This document shows, piece after piece, positions 17,365 to 26,493 of a DNA stretch of 64,000 bases. The translations under genes and the position numbers were made by a program. Position 1 is the first letter of the stretch; the number at the start of each line of letters is the position of its first letter. Under the pieces are notes generated by a model. That model was not told the origin of the DNA. It saw nothing but the letters and a program-made list of their open reading frames with translations, and made no database searches. The DNA lies in NCBI RefSeq assembly GCF_046237625.1, contig NZ_CP143545.1, positions 1,488,001-1,552,000 of the forward strand. Direction: 5' to 3'. Source of the DNA: Paraperibacillus esterisolvens (GTDB taxonomy: Bacteria > Bacillota > Bacilli > Bacillales > DSM-1321).

Positions 17365-18624
17365 ATGAAAATCATCGTACAGAAATTCGGCGGAACCTCA
17401 GTCAGAGATGAAAAGAGCCGCAGCCATGCACTTCGACATATACAGCAAGCTCTTGAAAATGGATATAAGACGGTCATCGTTGTTTCGGCAATGGGGAGAA
17501 AAGGCGAGCCGTATGCAACGGACACCCTGCTTTCACTTGTGAATGGCTCAGACAGCAGACTTACAAAACGGGAGCACGACCTGCTTCTGTCTGTCGGTGA
17601 AACAATATCATCTGTTGTCTTCACCAACCTGCTTCTGGAGAATGGAATAAAAGCCACGGCCTTCACAGGTGCCCAGGCTGGTTTCAGGACAAACAGCGAC
17701 CATACTAATGCCAAAATTTCGGAAATGAAATGTGAACGGCTCAGAAGGGAGCTTGAGCATTATGATGCAGTGGTAGTGGCAGGTTTCCAGGGAGCTGCAA
17801 GGAACGGAGATGTAACGACGCTTGGCCGGGGGGGCAGCGATACATCCGCAGCTGCCCTTGGAGCGGCTTTGAATGCGGAGTGGGTGGATATTTTTACAGA
17901 TGTAGAGGGAATCATGACCGCCGATCCGCGCATTGCAGAAAATGCAAGGCCGCTTGACGTAGTCACGTATAATGAAGTCTGCAATATGGCTTATCAAGGT
18001 GCCAAGGTCATCCACCCGCGGGCGGTTGAAATTGCCATGCAGGCCAAGGTGCCGATCCGGATCAGGTCCACCTATTCTGACAGTCCGGGCACACTTGTTA
18101 CCTCGATCAGCAAAAATAAACGGGGAACAGATATCAGGGAAAGGCTCGTCACAGGCATTGCCCATGTATCAAAGATTACGCAGATTAAGGTTTCAGCCAA
18201 GAAAAATCAGTATGACCTTCAGGCTGAAGTGTTCAAGGCAATGGCAAACGCCCATATCAGCGTTGACTTTATCAACATTTCACCTCAAGGTGTAATATAC
18301 ACGGTTTCCGAGGAAATGACCCCGCTCGCCGTGGAAATCCTGGAGAGCCTGGACTATGAACCGCAGGTGCAGACGGATTGTGCCAAGGTATCAGTAGTTG
18401 GAGCCGGAATTACCGGGGTACCGGGTGTGACAGCGAGGATTGTCACCGCGCTTTCTGAGAAGGGAATCAGCATTCTTCAGTCGGCAGACAGCCATACAAC
18501 CATCTGGGTTCTTGTTAAGGAAGCGGACCTAATTGAAGCTGTCAACGCTCTGCACGATGCTTTTAGACTTCATATTGAGGAACAGCAGATTGAAATCGGG
18601 GAAAAGAATTCCCCGTTGAATTAA
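17365..18624 (+). CDS. dapG: Aspartokinase I (diaminopimelate-sensitive type)
   Basis: 419 residues. The kinase domain has KFGGTSV at 7-13 and TLGRGGSDTSA. C-terminal tandem ACT domains begin near residue 265. In B. subtilis DapG is feedback-inhibited by meso-diaminopimelate. The operon position with asd and dapA supports this isozyme. RBS is AGAGGTG. It ends 12 bases before dapA. Confidence 0.95.
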   Translation: MKIIVQKFGGTSVRDEKSRSHALRHIQQALENGYKTVIVVSAMGRKGEPYATDTLLSLVNGSDSRLTKREHDLLLSVGETISSVVFTNLLLENGIKATAFTGAQAGFRTNSDHTNAKISEMKCERLRRELEHYDAVVVAGFQGAARNGDVTTLGRGGSDTSAAALGAALNAEWVDIFTDVEGIMTADPRIAENARPLDVVTYNEVCNMAYQGAKVIHPRAVEIAMQAKVPIRIRSTYSDSPGTLVTSISKNKRGTDIRERLVTGIAHVSKITQIKVSAKKNQYDLQAEVFKAMANAHISVDFINISPQGVIYTVSEEMTPLAVEILESLDYEPQVQTDCAKVSVVGAGITGVPGVTARIVTALSEKGISILQSADSHTTIWVLVKEADLIEAVNALHDAFRLHIEEQQIEIGEKNSPLN

Positions 18625-18636
18625 GGAGTGGTAACA

Positions 18637-19518
18637 GTGTATTTTGGAAGAGTATCTACCGCAATGGTAACCCCTTTTGACAGTAAGGGGAATATTGATT
18701 TTGCAAAAACTGACCAGCTCGTGAATTATTTGATTGAAAACGGAAGCGACTCGCTGGTGGCTGCCGGAACCACAGGGGAATCACCGACCCTTTCTACAGA
18801 AGAAAAATTGGCCTTATTCAAGACTGTTGTTAAAGCGGCAGATAAGCGTGTGCCGGTCATTGCCGGTACCGGCAGCAACAACACCCGTGCCTCCATCGAA
18901 TTGACACGAAAAGCGGAGGAGGCAGGCGTTGATGCCATCATGCTTGTGGCACCGTATTATAATAAGCCAAACCAGGAAGGGCTTTACCAGCACTTCAAGG
19001 CGATTGCCGAAAGCACAGCTCTTCCTGTTATGATTTATAATATCCCGGGAAGGGCGTCCGTAAATATCGCCGTTGATACGATCATCAGGCTCTCAGAGAT
19101 TCCCAATATAGTTGCCGTCAAGGAAGCAAGCGGCGACCTGAATGCCATGACTGAAATCATTGCAGGCACCAGTGATGATTTCCTCCTGTACAGCGGCGAT
19201 GATGCGCTCACCCTGCCTGTACTGGCGATCGGCGGCACCGGGATTGTGTCGGTTGCATCTCACATCATCGGAAATCAAATGCAGCAAATGGTTGAAGCCT
19301 TCTTCACCGGAAACAGCAGGGATGCCGCACTTCTCCACCAGCAGCTTTCCCCTGTCATGAAAGGACTCTTCACCTCGCCGAGCCCTGTGCCTGTAAAAAC
19401 GGCACTACAGCTGAAAGGCTTGAACGTCGGTCCGGTCCGGCTGCCGCTCGTTCCGCTTACTGAGACAGAAAGAAGCACGCTCGCAAACCTGCTTTCTTCC
19501 AGCTTGAATGAATTTTAG
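18637..19518 (+). CDS. dapA: 4-hydroxy-tetrahydrodipicolinate synthase
   Basis: 293 residues from the GTG at 18637, 8 bases after AAGGAG (18623-18628). The GTG at 18628 overlaps that site. A TIM barrel of the DapA/NAL family with GTTGESPTL, YNIPGR (catalytic Tyr region) and the Schiff-base Lys in AVKEASGD. It condenses pyruvate with aspartate semialdehyde, committing carbon to lysine, cell wall and dipicolinate. Confidence 0.96.
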   Translation: MYFGRVSTAMVTPFDSKGNIDFAKTDQLVNYLIENGSDSLVAAGTTGESPTLSTEEKLALFKTVVKAADKRVPVIAGTGSNNTRASIELTRKAEEAGVDAIMLVAPYYNKPNQEGLYQHFKAIAESTALPVMIYNIPGRASVNIAVDTIIRLSEIPNIVAVKEASGDLNAMTEIIAGTSDDFLLYSGDDALTLPVLAIGGTGIVSVASHIIGNQMQQMVEAFFTGNSRDAALLHQQLSPVMKGLFTSPSPVPVKTALQLKGLNVGPVRLPLVPLTETERSTLANLLSSSLNEF

Positions 19519-19550
19519 CCAAAAAGTCTTTTTTTGGGGACAGACTTTGG

Positions 19551-19605
19551 AGCCTGCAGGCAAACCTGGATGTAAAATCGGGTCTGTCTGCAGGCTTTTC
19601 TTTTA
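19551..19605 (+). terminator. Terminator after dapA
   Basis: AGCCTGCAG (19551-19559) pairs with CTGCAGGCT (19588-19596), then TTTCTTTT. The loop is long (28 bases). Confidence 0.75.
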
Positions 19606-19786
19606 GCCTTTATTAAAAAAATTATAAAACGGCCTTGATGGCAGGAGAAAGGATCCCGTATTGCGTTCGAAGGAGAAAGCCCGAGGAAAATAAAGCTGGA
19701 TTGCATAATTGTAAGACCGCTCTGGGACTGGTTCAGTATCAACCCCAGGCGGCCCGAACGCGGCGGGAAGACAGGATGTGCCGCAG

Positions 19787-19921
19787 TTATCCTTTATTCA
19801 GGTCACGTGACTCCCCAGGGCTTTGCAAGCCTGTGGCACCAGGATATTGAATGCTCTGGTCCCGGTCGGATTCAACTCGTTTTGATTCTTTTAATTTTTG
19901 TTCTTGACGGTCTTTTCCCAT
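19787..19921 (-). CDS. Small hydrophilic protein, possible minor spore protein
   Basis: 44 residues read on the minus strand. The ATG (complement of 19919-19921) follows a strong AAGGAGGAG about 6 bases upstream, and TAA is at 19789-19787. It begins MGKDRQEQKLKESKRVESD and contains YPGATGLQSPGESRD; it is strongly hydrophilic with no Cys. TGAATA (complement of 19967-19972) lies 18 bases before a weak -10-like box (19941-19948), as for sigma-G genes. I do not recognise the family. Size and composition recall minor small acid-soluble spore proteins, but this is inference. Confidence 0.6.
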   Translation of the reverse strand: MGKDRQEQKLKESKRVESDRDQSIQYPGATGLQSPGESRDLNKG

Positions 19922-19940
19922 AAATTCTCCTCCTTTTTCT

Positions 19941-19972
19941 TAAACATTTCCTGCAGTCCTTGTTCTTATTCA
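19941..19972 (-). promoter_or_regulatory. Possible sigma-G-type promoter for the 44-residue gene
   Basis: TGAATA (complement of 19967-19972), 18 bases, AATGTTTA (complement of 19941-19948). The -35 matches sigma-G well; the -10 is weak. Confidence 0.35.
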
Positions 19973-20108
19973 TCCTGTGTCCATTTCAGGCAGGGAGAAA
20001 AAATTCTCCTGCTCAAAAAGCAGGGGTGCACATAGTGGGGGACGGCATACAGCCGGCCCATTCAGCTTGTATCTAAAGAAGGTTTTTGACAATTTTGAAA
20101 CCTATTTG

Positions 20109-20138
20109 TTGTCACCCTATTTTTTCTTCATGTATAAT
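20109..20138 (+). promoter_or_regulatory. sigma-A promoter of rnjB
   Basis: TTGTCA (20109-20114), 18 bases, TATAAT (20133-20138). Confidence 0.75.
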
Positions 20139-20187
20139 GAAAATAATTGGAATGGAACGGAAGCACTCAGCATAGGGGGATTTTACA

Positions 20188-21846
20188 TTGGAAAAATTAA
20201 ATAAAATAAGAATAATAGCTTTAGGCGGCCAGGGAGAATCAGGCAAGAATATGTATGTGGCCGAGGTAAATGAAGATTTATACATATTGGATGCAGGCCT
20301 TATGTATCCGGAAAACGAAATGCTTGGAATTGATGTAGTCATACCTGATATAACATTTTTGGCTGAGAACAAAAGCAGAGTGCAGGGTATCTTTTTAACT
20401 CATGGCCATGAAGATCATATAGGGGCTCTGCCTTATATACTTAGAACTTTAAATGTGCCGGTTTATGCGACCAGGCTGACCATTGAGCTTGCGAAGGCAA
20501 ATCTCCGCGAGAATGATTACAAGGGGAAGGTGAAGTTTGAGCGTATCGATTCAGATACTTCACTTTCCTTCCCATCCGCTGAGGTCACCTTCTTCAAGAC
20601 TAATCACAGCATTCCTGATTCAGTGGGGATCGCCATACATACATCTGAAGGGGCGATTGTTTATACTGGTGATTTCAAGTTTGACCAGGCCGCAGCCCCG
20701 CTCTATCAGCCTGAAATCGGCAAGATGGCAGCCCTCGGTGAGAAAGGGGTGCTTGCACTCCTTTCTGTCAGCACCGGAGCCGAGAAACCGGGTTATACTC
20801 CTTCGGAAGCCCTGGCGGCAAGAGGGATGTCAGATGTGTTTTATAATGCCAAAAAGCGGATCATAGTAGCCTGCTTTGCATCCCATATCAACAGAATTCA
20901 GCATGTATTCAATGCAGCCCATGAGAACGGCAGGAAAGTTGCTGTGGTAGGAAAAAGCCTGCAGCGCGTCTATGATATTGCCTTGAGCAATGGGTACCTG
21001 AATGTACCGGATGATATAATCATCCCCGTATCGGAGATAGGAAGTTATCCGGAAGAGAAAGTAGTCGTGCTTGTAACCGGGATTCAGGGAGAGCCGATTG
21101 AAGCCCTCCAGAAGATGGCGAAGAGGTCTCATAAACAGGTGAACATACAGCAGGGCGACACAGTTTTGATTGCAGCACCTCCCATCAAGGGCGGCGAGCT
21201 CTTTGTTTCAAAAACGATGGATATGGCGTACCGGGCAGGTGCGGAGGTCATTTCCGGAAAGACGGTGAATGTACCGGGACACGGCAGTCAGGAAGAGCTG
21301 AAAATGATGCTTAACCTGATGAAACCGAAGTTCCTGCTTCCGGTTCATGGGGAATTCAGGAACCTGAAGGCCCATGCCAAACTTGGAGCTGGATGGGGCC
21401 TGCCGAGCGACCGGATCCTGATATTAGATAAGGGTGAGACTGCAGAGATAAAAGGAGATTCCGTCAGCACCTCAGGAAGGGTGACAGCAGGAAATGTCCT
21501 GATAGATGGAAGCGGCGTGGGCGATGTAGGAAATATCGTCCTCCGTGACCGAAGACTGCTCTCGCAGGATGGCATCCTGATTGTTGTTATCAGTTTGAAT
21601 AAATCCAGGAAGGTTATTTCAGCCGGGCCTGAAATCATTTCCCGCGGTTTTGTGTATGTCCGTGAATCGGAGAAACTTATGGAGGACGCCTCAAACCTTG
21701 TCAGGACAATCGTTCAGAAAAAAATCGCAGGAGATTCCTTCGATTGGGCAAGTCTTAAGCAGGAAATGAGAGACGGCCTGAATTCATTCCTATATGAAAA
21801 AACAAAACGGAGGCCGATGATCCTTCCCATCATCATGGAAGGATAA
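20188..21846 (+). CDS. rnjB: Ribonuclease J2-type paralogue
   Basis: 552 residues of the metallo-beta-lactamase/beta-CASP RNase J family. The locus between dapA and tepA is that of B. subtilis rnjB. The zinc motif is intact (HGHEDHIGA), with TNHSIPDS, TGDFKFD and the C-terminal PGHGSQEE His. The beta-CASP segment normally SDST reads SVST, so an acidic residue is lost. RNase J2 partners J1 in mRNA decay. The start is TTG with AGGGGGA upstream. The C-terminal KRRPMILPIIMEG is typical. Confidence 0.9.
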   Translation: MEKLNKIRIIALGGQGESGKNMYVAEVNEDLYILDAGLMYPENEMLGIDVVIPDITFLAENKSRVQGIFLTHGHEDHIGALPYILRTLNVPVYATRLTIELAKANLRENDYKGKVKFERIDSDTSLSFPSAEVTFFKTNHSIPDSVGIAIHTSEGAIVYTGDFKFDQAAAPLYQPEIGKMAALGEKGVLALLSVSTGAEKPGYTPSEALAARGMSDVFYNAKKRIIVACFASHINRIQHVFNAAHENGRKVAVVGKSLQRVYDIALSNGYLNVPDDIIIPVSEIGSYPEEKVVVLVTGIQGEPIEALQKMAKRSHKQVNIQQGDTVLIAAPPIKGGELFVSKTMDMAYRAGAEVISGKTVNVPGHGSQEELKMMLNLMKPKFLLPVHGEFRNLKAHAKLGAGWGLPSDRILILDKGETAEIKGDSVSTSGRVTAGNVLIDGSGVGDVGNIVLRDRRLLSQDGILIVVISLNKSRKVISAGPEIISRGFVYVRESEKLMEDASNLVRTIVQKKIAGDSFDWASLKQEMRDGLNSFLYEKTKRRPMILPIIMEG

Positions 21847-21852
21847 GTATTC

Positions 21853-21887
21853 CAGCCTGTTCCTTAAAGGAACAGGCTGATTTTTTG
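21853..21887 (+). terminator. Terminator after rnjB
   Basis: CAGCCTGTTCCTT pairs with AAGGAACAGGCTG (21853-21879), then ATTTTTTG. Confidence 0.9.
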
Positions 21888-21891
21888 ACTA

Positions 21892-21945
21892 TTGCCTGGA
21901 TGAACTCCCTTATCTTTGCTCATACTAGCTACATAATCCAGGCAA
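21892..21945 (+). promoter_or_regulatory. Inverted repeat abutting the tepA ribosome-binding site
   Basis: TTGCCTGGAT (21892-21901) and ATCCAGGCAA (21936-21945) are perfect complements. The second arm ends at the A that begins AAGGAG (21945-21950). It could occlude tepA initiation. Confidence 0.45.
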
Positions 21946-21958
21946 AGGAGATATGAGC

Positions 21959-22696
21959 ATGAGAAACGAAGTAAATCAGGCCGAAGGCGATAAACAGGAA
22001 ACTGGGAAGCCGGCTTCAAGCCTGATCGAAAAGATTCAGCAGCTGGGACAGACAGATGTTCCCCAGATGTCGAAGGATTCTAAGATCCATTGTTTAACCA
22101 TCGTAGGCCAGATTGAAGGTCATATGCAGCTTCCGCCTCAAAATAAGACAACGAAATATGAACATGTTATCCCTCAGATTGTGGCCATCGAACAAAATCC
22201 GAATATCGAGGGACTTCTTGTTATTTTAAATACAGTCGGCGGTGATGTAGAAGCCGGCCTGGCCATTTCTGAGATGCTTGCCTCCTTGTCAAAGCCTGCG
22301 GTATCAATTGTACTGGGCGGAGGACATTCGATTGGAGTTCCCATTGCGGTCAGCTGCGATTATTCGTTCATAGCGGAAACAGCGACCATGACTATTCATC
22401 CCATCCGGCTGACGGGCCTTGTGATCGGTGTCCCGCAGTCCTTTGAATATCTTGACAAAATGCAGGAGCGGGTAGTCAGCTTCGTGACCAGGCATTCCAA
22501 TATTACGGAAGAGAAGTTCAAGGAGCTTATGCTGGCAAAGGGAAATCTGACAAGAGATATTGGCACGAATATTGTTGGAGCCGAAGCGGTGGAATCAGGC
22601 CTGATCCATGCAGTCGGAGGCGTTGGCCAGGCAATGAGGAAGCTTAATGAATTGATTGCGGAAAGAGCAGAAGAGTCAGGCGGGATCATTCAGTGA
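21959..22696 (+). CDS. tepA: Translocation-enhancing protein TepA (ClpP-like serine protease family)
   Basis: 245 residues from the ATG at 21959, 8 bases after AAGGAG; the ATG at 21953 is too close. The ClpP/crotonase fold has NTVGGDVEAGLAI, the Ser segment GGGHSIGVP and TMTIHPIRLTG. In B. subtilis TepA (YmfB) is linked to protein translocation and SASP degradation during germination. It overlaps ylzJ by four bases. Confidence 0.93.
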   Translation: MRNEVNQAEGDKQETGKPASSLIEKIQQLGQTDVPQMSKDSKIHCLTIVGQIEGHMQLPPQNKTTKYEHVIPQIVAIEQNPNIEGLLVILNTVGGDVEAGLAISEMLASLSKPAVSIVLGGGHSIGVPIAVSCDYSFIAETATMTIHPIRLTGLVIGVPQSFEYLDKMQERVVSFVTRHSNITEEKFKELMLAKGNLTRDIGTNIVGAEAVESGLIHAVGGVGQAMRKLNELIAERAEESGGIIQ

Positions 22697-22923
22697 TACT
22701 CTATACCACAGTACCGCATGAGCAGATTTTTTTAACAAATGTCCTCCATGAGCCGCAAATGATGAACATTGATTATAGAGGCATCCAGATGCAGGTTGAA
22801 TATATGTCACCGACCTGTTTTAGGATAGACCGCATAATAAGCACGGATCCCCTTCATTATCTTGATCCTGATATACAGCCTGGCAGCCTCCTGCATTATT
22901 CACCGTCGGATTTTGCAAGATGA
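22693..22923 (+). CDS. ylzJ: YlzJ-like protein
   Basis: 76 residues starting with a GTG that overlaps the tepA stop (GTGA). It begins MILYTTVPHEQIF, the signature opening of the short YlzJ family found between tepA and spoIIIE in Bacillus. Function unknown. It is followed by its own terminator. Confidence 0.88.
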   Translation: MILYTTVPHEQIFLTNVLHEPQMMNIDYRGIQMQVEYMSPTCFRIDRIISTDPLHYLDPDIQPGSLLHYSPSDFAR

Positions 22924-22970
22924 AAGCTCGTACAGTCTATGGTTTTTATGATATAATTAAGTGATAATAA

Positions 22971-22998
22971 AAAGCAGCCATGTGGCTGCTTTCTAAGT
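22971..22998 (+). terminator. Terminator after ylzJ
   Basis: AAAGCAGCCA (22971-22980) pairs with TGGCTGCTTT (22983-22992), then CTAAGTTT. The T tail is weak. Confidence 0.65.
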
Positions 22999-23077
22999 TT
23001 ACATATGGTTATGAATTACTATGAACCGGATAACTTTGAAAACAACGGAAACAGGCTGGCCGGAAAAAAGGCATACG

Positions 23078-23105
23078 CCCGGCGGCTGCCGGGTTTTATT
23101 ATTTT
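23078..23105 (+). terminator. Second terminator or attenuator before spoIIIE
   Basis: CCCGGC (23078-23083) pairs with GCCGGG (23088-23093), followed by TTTTATTATTTT. It lies 45 bases before the spoIIIE start and could attenuate read-through. Confidence 0.65.
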
Positions 23106-23149
23106 CCCTGGCAATCTGTGCGAATAACTAGAATGGCAAAGGTGATGAA

Positions 23150-25519
23150 ATGGCAAAACGAAAAAGAAGATCAAAAAAGAATGCGGAAGGATTTAAGCAG
23201 ACCTTAAGGTTCGAACTGACCGGGCTAATCCTGTTCGCCCTGTCGGCCATTGCCATGGCAGAGCTTGGGACTGTCGGAAGAGCGCTCGTGCTGCTGGTCC
23301 GATTCTTTATGGGAGAATGGTATATACTCGCCTTATTAGGATTATGTATACTCAGCGTCTATCTGATGTGGAAACGGAAACTGCCTTTTTTCTTTAAGAG
23401 GCAGCTGGTGGGAATTTATATCATCATTGCCTCAATCCTTCTGCTCAGTCATGTTACCCTTTTTGAACTCCTGTCGGAAGGGGGCCCATTTAAGAAGCCG
23501 AGCGTCATCTCAAATACCTCGGAGCTCTTCTGGATGGAAGTAAAAGGTGAAGCGAGTACACGTGATCTTGGAGGCGGTATGATAGGGGCTGTTCTGTTTG
23601 CATCCTCTTACTTCCTGTTTGATGCGGCCGGCACAAAGATGGTTGCATTCCTTTTGATCATTATCGGGCTTGTACTTGTGACTGGCAGGACAATAGGAGA
23701 TACTCTCGGCAGAATTATCAGCGGGACGGGAGGCTTCCTCAGCTCACAGTGGGGAGCTTTCATTGATGATATGAAAGCCTGGCAGGGTGAACGGGCCGAT
23801 AAAAAGCGTGAAAGGCAGCAGAACCGCACCCAGCAGCACGCCGAAGGACGGGTTCAGGAACAGCAGCCTGACTTTCAGGCAGTCGATCCTGGCGATTCCC
23901 AGAGGGAGACGGAGGCTCCACAGCCGCTGATTTCTAATTTTGCAAGCAGAGCATACAGCGAGGAGCAGGGGGAAGAGGGAGGATCAGGTCCGGATGAAAA
24001 AGCAGCAGGCGGTAAGGACTCTGTGAAGGATCCAGAAGACAAAGAAGATCTTACACCTCAGATCAATTTTTCTGAAGTGGAGAACGACAAATACACGCTT
24101 CCGCCCCTTTCACTCCTTACCACTCCAAAGAAGGCTGACCAGAGCGGAGAGTTCAAGCAGATCCATGCAAACGCCGCTAAGCTTGAGAAGACCTTCCTAA
24201 GCTTTGGGGTAAAAGCCAAGGTAACTCAGGTGCATCTTGGACCGGCTGTAACCAAATATGAAGTGAATCCGGATGTTGGTGTAAAGGTAAGCAAGATCGT
24301 CAGCCTGTCCGATGACATAGCATTGGCCCTCGCTGCCAAAGGGATCCGGATTGAAGCCCCTATCCCTGGTAAATCAGCAGTGGGTATCGAGGTGCCGAAT
24401 TCCGAGATTGCAATGGTCACACTGCGTGAAGTCATTGATACCAAGGAACATAATAAGCCTGAAGCCAAGCTGCAGATCGGGCTTGGCCGGGATATCTCAG
24501 GAGACGCAGTCCTGGCAGAGTTGAATAAGATGCCCCATCTTCTGGTGGCCGGGGCTACAGGCAGCGGGAAGTCTGTCTGCATCAACGGCATCATCACGAG
24601 CATCCTGATGAGGGCGAAGCCCCATGAGGTAAAAATGATGATGATCGATCCGAAGATGGTTGAATTGAATGTCTACAACGGCATTCCGCATCTTCTGGCA
24701 CCTGTTGTGACCGATGCAAAGAAGGCATCACAGGCTTTGAAAAAGGTAGTCGGCGAGATGGAACGCCGCTATGAGCTGTTTTCACACAGCGGCACCCGGA
24801 ATATTGAGGGCTATAATGAATCGGTGAAACGGCATAATGCAGAGAGTGAAACGAAGCAGCCGCTTCTTCCTTACATCGTGGTGATTGTGGATGAGCTTGC
24901 TGATCTGATGATGGTAGCATCCTCAGACGTCGAGGATGCGATCACAAGGCTGGCCCAGATGGCACGTGCTGCTGGCATCCATTTGATCATTGCAACACAG
25001 CGGCCGTCAGTAGATGTCATTACAGGGGTCATCAAGGCCAATATTCCTTCAAGAATCGCCTTCAGTGTATCATCCCAGACTGACTCAAGAACCATCCTGG
25101 ACATGGGTGGTGCGGAAAAGCTGCTGGGGCGCGGGGATATGCTCTTTTTACCTGTCGGCGCCTCCAAGCCCGTCAGAGTTCAGGGGGCTTTCCTGTCTGA
25201 TGATGAAGTGGAAGAGATTGTAGATTATGTCATTTCCCAGCAGAAAGCCCAGTACAATGAAGAAATGATTCCGGATGATATCCCTGAGGCCACTTCCGGA
25301 GAGGTGGATGATGACCTGTATGATGAAGCTGTTCAGCTGATTACCGAAATGCAGACCGCTTCGGTATCCATGCTGCAGAGGCGGTTCAGGATAGGATATT
25401 CAAGGGCGGCCAGGCTAATTGATGAGATGGAGGTGCGCGGCATAGTGGGTCCATACGAAGGCAGCAAGCCGCGGAGCGTGCTTGTGGCCAAGGAGCATGA
25501 TGAAGCCCATACTTCATAG
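23150..25519 (+). CDS. spoIIIE: DNA translocase SpoIIIE/FtsK
   Basis: 789 residues, close to B. subtilis SpoIIIE. Four or more hydrophobic segments span about residues 20-180. A charged Gln/Glu-rich linker covers about 225-310. The RecA-like motor has Walker A GATGSGKS at 468-475 and IVVIVDELADL. A winged-helix gamma domain lies at the end (SMLQRRFRIGYSRAARLID). It pumps the chromosome into the forespore across the sporulation septum. Genomic position after tepA-ylzJ fits spoIIIE. Confidence 0.95.
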   Translation: MAKRKRRSKKNAEGFKQTLRFELTGLILFALSAIAMAELGTVGRALVLLVRFFMGEWYILALLGLCILSVYLMWKRKLPFFFKRQLVGIYIIIASILLLSHVTLFELLSEGGPFKKPSVISNTSELFWMEVKGEASTRDLGGGMIGAVLFASSYFLFDAAGTKMVAFLLIIIGLVLVTGRTIGDTLGRIISGTGGFLSSQWGAFIDDMKAWQGERADKKRERQQNRTQQHAEGRVQEQQPDFQAVDPGDSQRETEAPQPLISNFASRAYSEEQGEEGGSGPDEKAAGGKDSVKDPEDKEDLTPQINFSEVENDKYTLPPLSLLTTPKKADQSGEFKQIHANAAKLEKTFLSFGVKAKVTQVHLGPAVTKYEVNPDVGVKVSKIVSLSDDIALALAAKGIRIEAPIPGKSAVGIEVPNSEIAMVTLREVIDTKEHNKPEAKLQIGLGRDISGDAVLAELNKMPHLLVAGATGSGKSVCINGIITSILMRAKPHEVKMMMIDPKMVELNVYNGIPHLLAPVVTDAKKASQALKKVVGEMERRYELFSHSGTRNIEGYNESVKRHNAESETKQPLLPYIVVIVDELADLMMVASSDVEDAITRLAQMARAAGIHLIIATQRPSVDVITGVIKANIPSRIAFSVSSQTDSRTILDMGGAEKLLGRGDMLFLPVGASKPVRVQGAFLSDDEVEEIVDYVISQQKAQYNEEMIPDDIPEATSGEVDDDLYDEAVQLITEMQTASVSMLQRRFRIGYSRAARLIDEMEVRGIVGPYEGSKPRSVLVAKEHDEAHTS

Positions 25520-25524
25520 GAACG

Positions 25525-25557
25525 GACGGGAATTCTTTTTGAAGTCCCGTCTTTTTT
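25525..25557 (+). terminator. Terminator after spoIIIE
   Basis: GACGGGA (25525-25531) pairs with TCCCGTC (25545-25551), then TTTTTT. Confidence 0.85.
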
Positions 25558-25706
25558 GAATATTTGGCGAAATTCGACAGCATAAAAATCTTTTTTTTTC
25601 AACTATTTATTTATTTGAAAAAAAATGATAAAGTAAATTCGATTAGTAGAAAAGATGGATATCAGAGGTCTGATGACTAGGACAAAGTCTTTGGAGGAAA
25701 GCATTC

Positions 25707-26432
25707 ATGCCAATTAAGCTTGATAATCGGCACTTGTATCTGCAAGTAATCGACAGGATAAAACAGGATATAGAATCAGGGGTCTATAAAGAGAAAGAGA
25801 AACTGCCTTCTGAGTTTGATCTTGCGAAGCAGCTGGGAGTCAGCCGGGCCACGCTTAGGGAAGCTCTTAGGATACTTGAGGAAGATAACGTCATCATTCG
25901 CCGTCATGGGGTTGGGACATTTGTCAATGGCAAGCCTCTGTTCACATCTGGAATTGAACAGCTTGACAGCGTCACTGGAATGATCCGGAACGCAGGTATG
26001 AATCCTGGAACTATATTCCTAGATTCATATACTCAGGAACCGACTGAAGAAGACCAGAGGAAACTTTCCCTGGGAGCAGATGAAACCATGTCAGTCATCG
26101 AGCGTGTAAGGACTGCCAATGGGGAGCCAGTTGTTTATTGTGTGGACAAGATTTCAGAGAATATCCTGAAGCCGGATCTCTCCCGACGGGAAGAATCGCT
26201 TCTGGCCCTCCTTGAAAAAGAGTCGGACGCAAGAATCACGTATGCCATCGCACATATCGAGCCAATGGGGTATCACGAAAAAATATCACCCATCTTGAAT
26301 TGCGATCCGGAAACTGCTCTCCTTGTTCTGAAACAGACTCATTATGATGAACAGGATCATCCAATCCTTCATTCGGTCAACTACTTCAAGGCTGATAAGT
26401 TCAGCTTTCATGTACTGCGGAAACGGGTGTAG
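25707..26432 (+). CDS. ymfC: GntR-family regulator with UTRA domain (YmfC-like)
   Basis: 241 residues. The N-terminal winged helix (about 8-75) has PSEFDLAKQLGVSRATLREAL and GVGTFV. A UTRA ligand domain of the HutC type fills the rest. It matches the position of B. subtilis ymfC after spoIIIE. Here it sits 61 bases upstream of a nucleoside-import operon on the same strand, so that operon is the likely target. RBS is GGAGG; start ATG. Confidence 0.9.
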   Translation: MPIKLDNRHLYLQVIDRIKQDIESGVYKEKEKLPSEFDLAKQLGVSRATLREALRILEEDNVIIRRHGVGTFVNGKPLFTSGIEQLDSVTGMIRNAGMNPGTIFLDSYTQEPTEEDQRKLSLGADETMSVIERVRTANGEPVVYCVDKISENILKPDLSRREESLLALLEKESDARITYAIAHIEPMGYHEKISPILNCDPETALLVLKQTHYDEQDHPILHSVNYFKADKFSFHVLRKRV

Positions 26433-26493
26433 TGCAGTGCGCCTGGAAAAGTCATTATATTCTACTAATTCAAAAAAAATAGGGGGTTTTACC

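Larger units (their letters stand above)
19519..20187. other. Interval dapA-rnjB
   Basis: It holds the dapA terminator, the minus-strand 44-residue gene with its promoter-like site, and the rnjB promoter. The plus-strand open frames here lack ribosome-binding sites. Confidence 0.6.

Noticed and set aside
19977..20204. Plus-strand 75-residue frame before rnjB
   Set aside because: It runs through the rnjB promoter and into its start, with no ribosome-binding site of its own.
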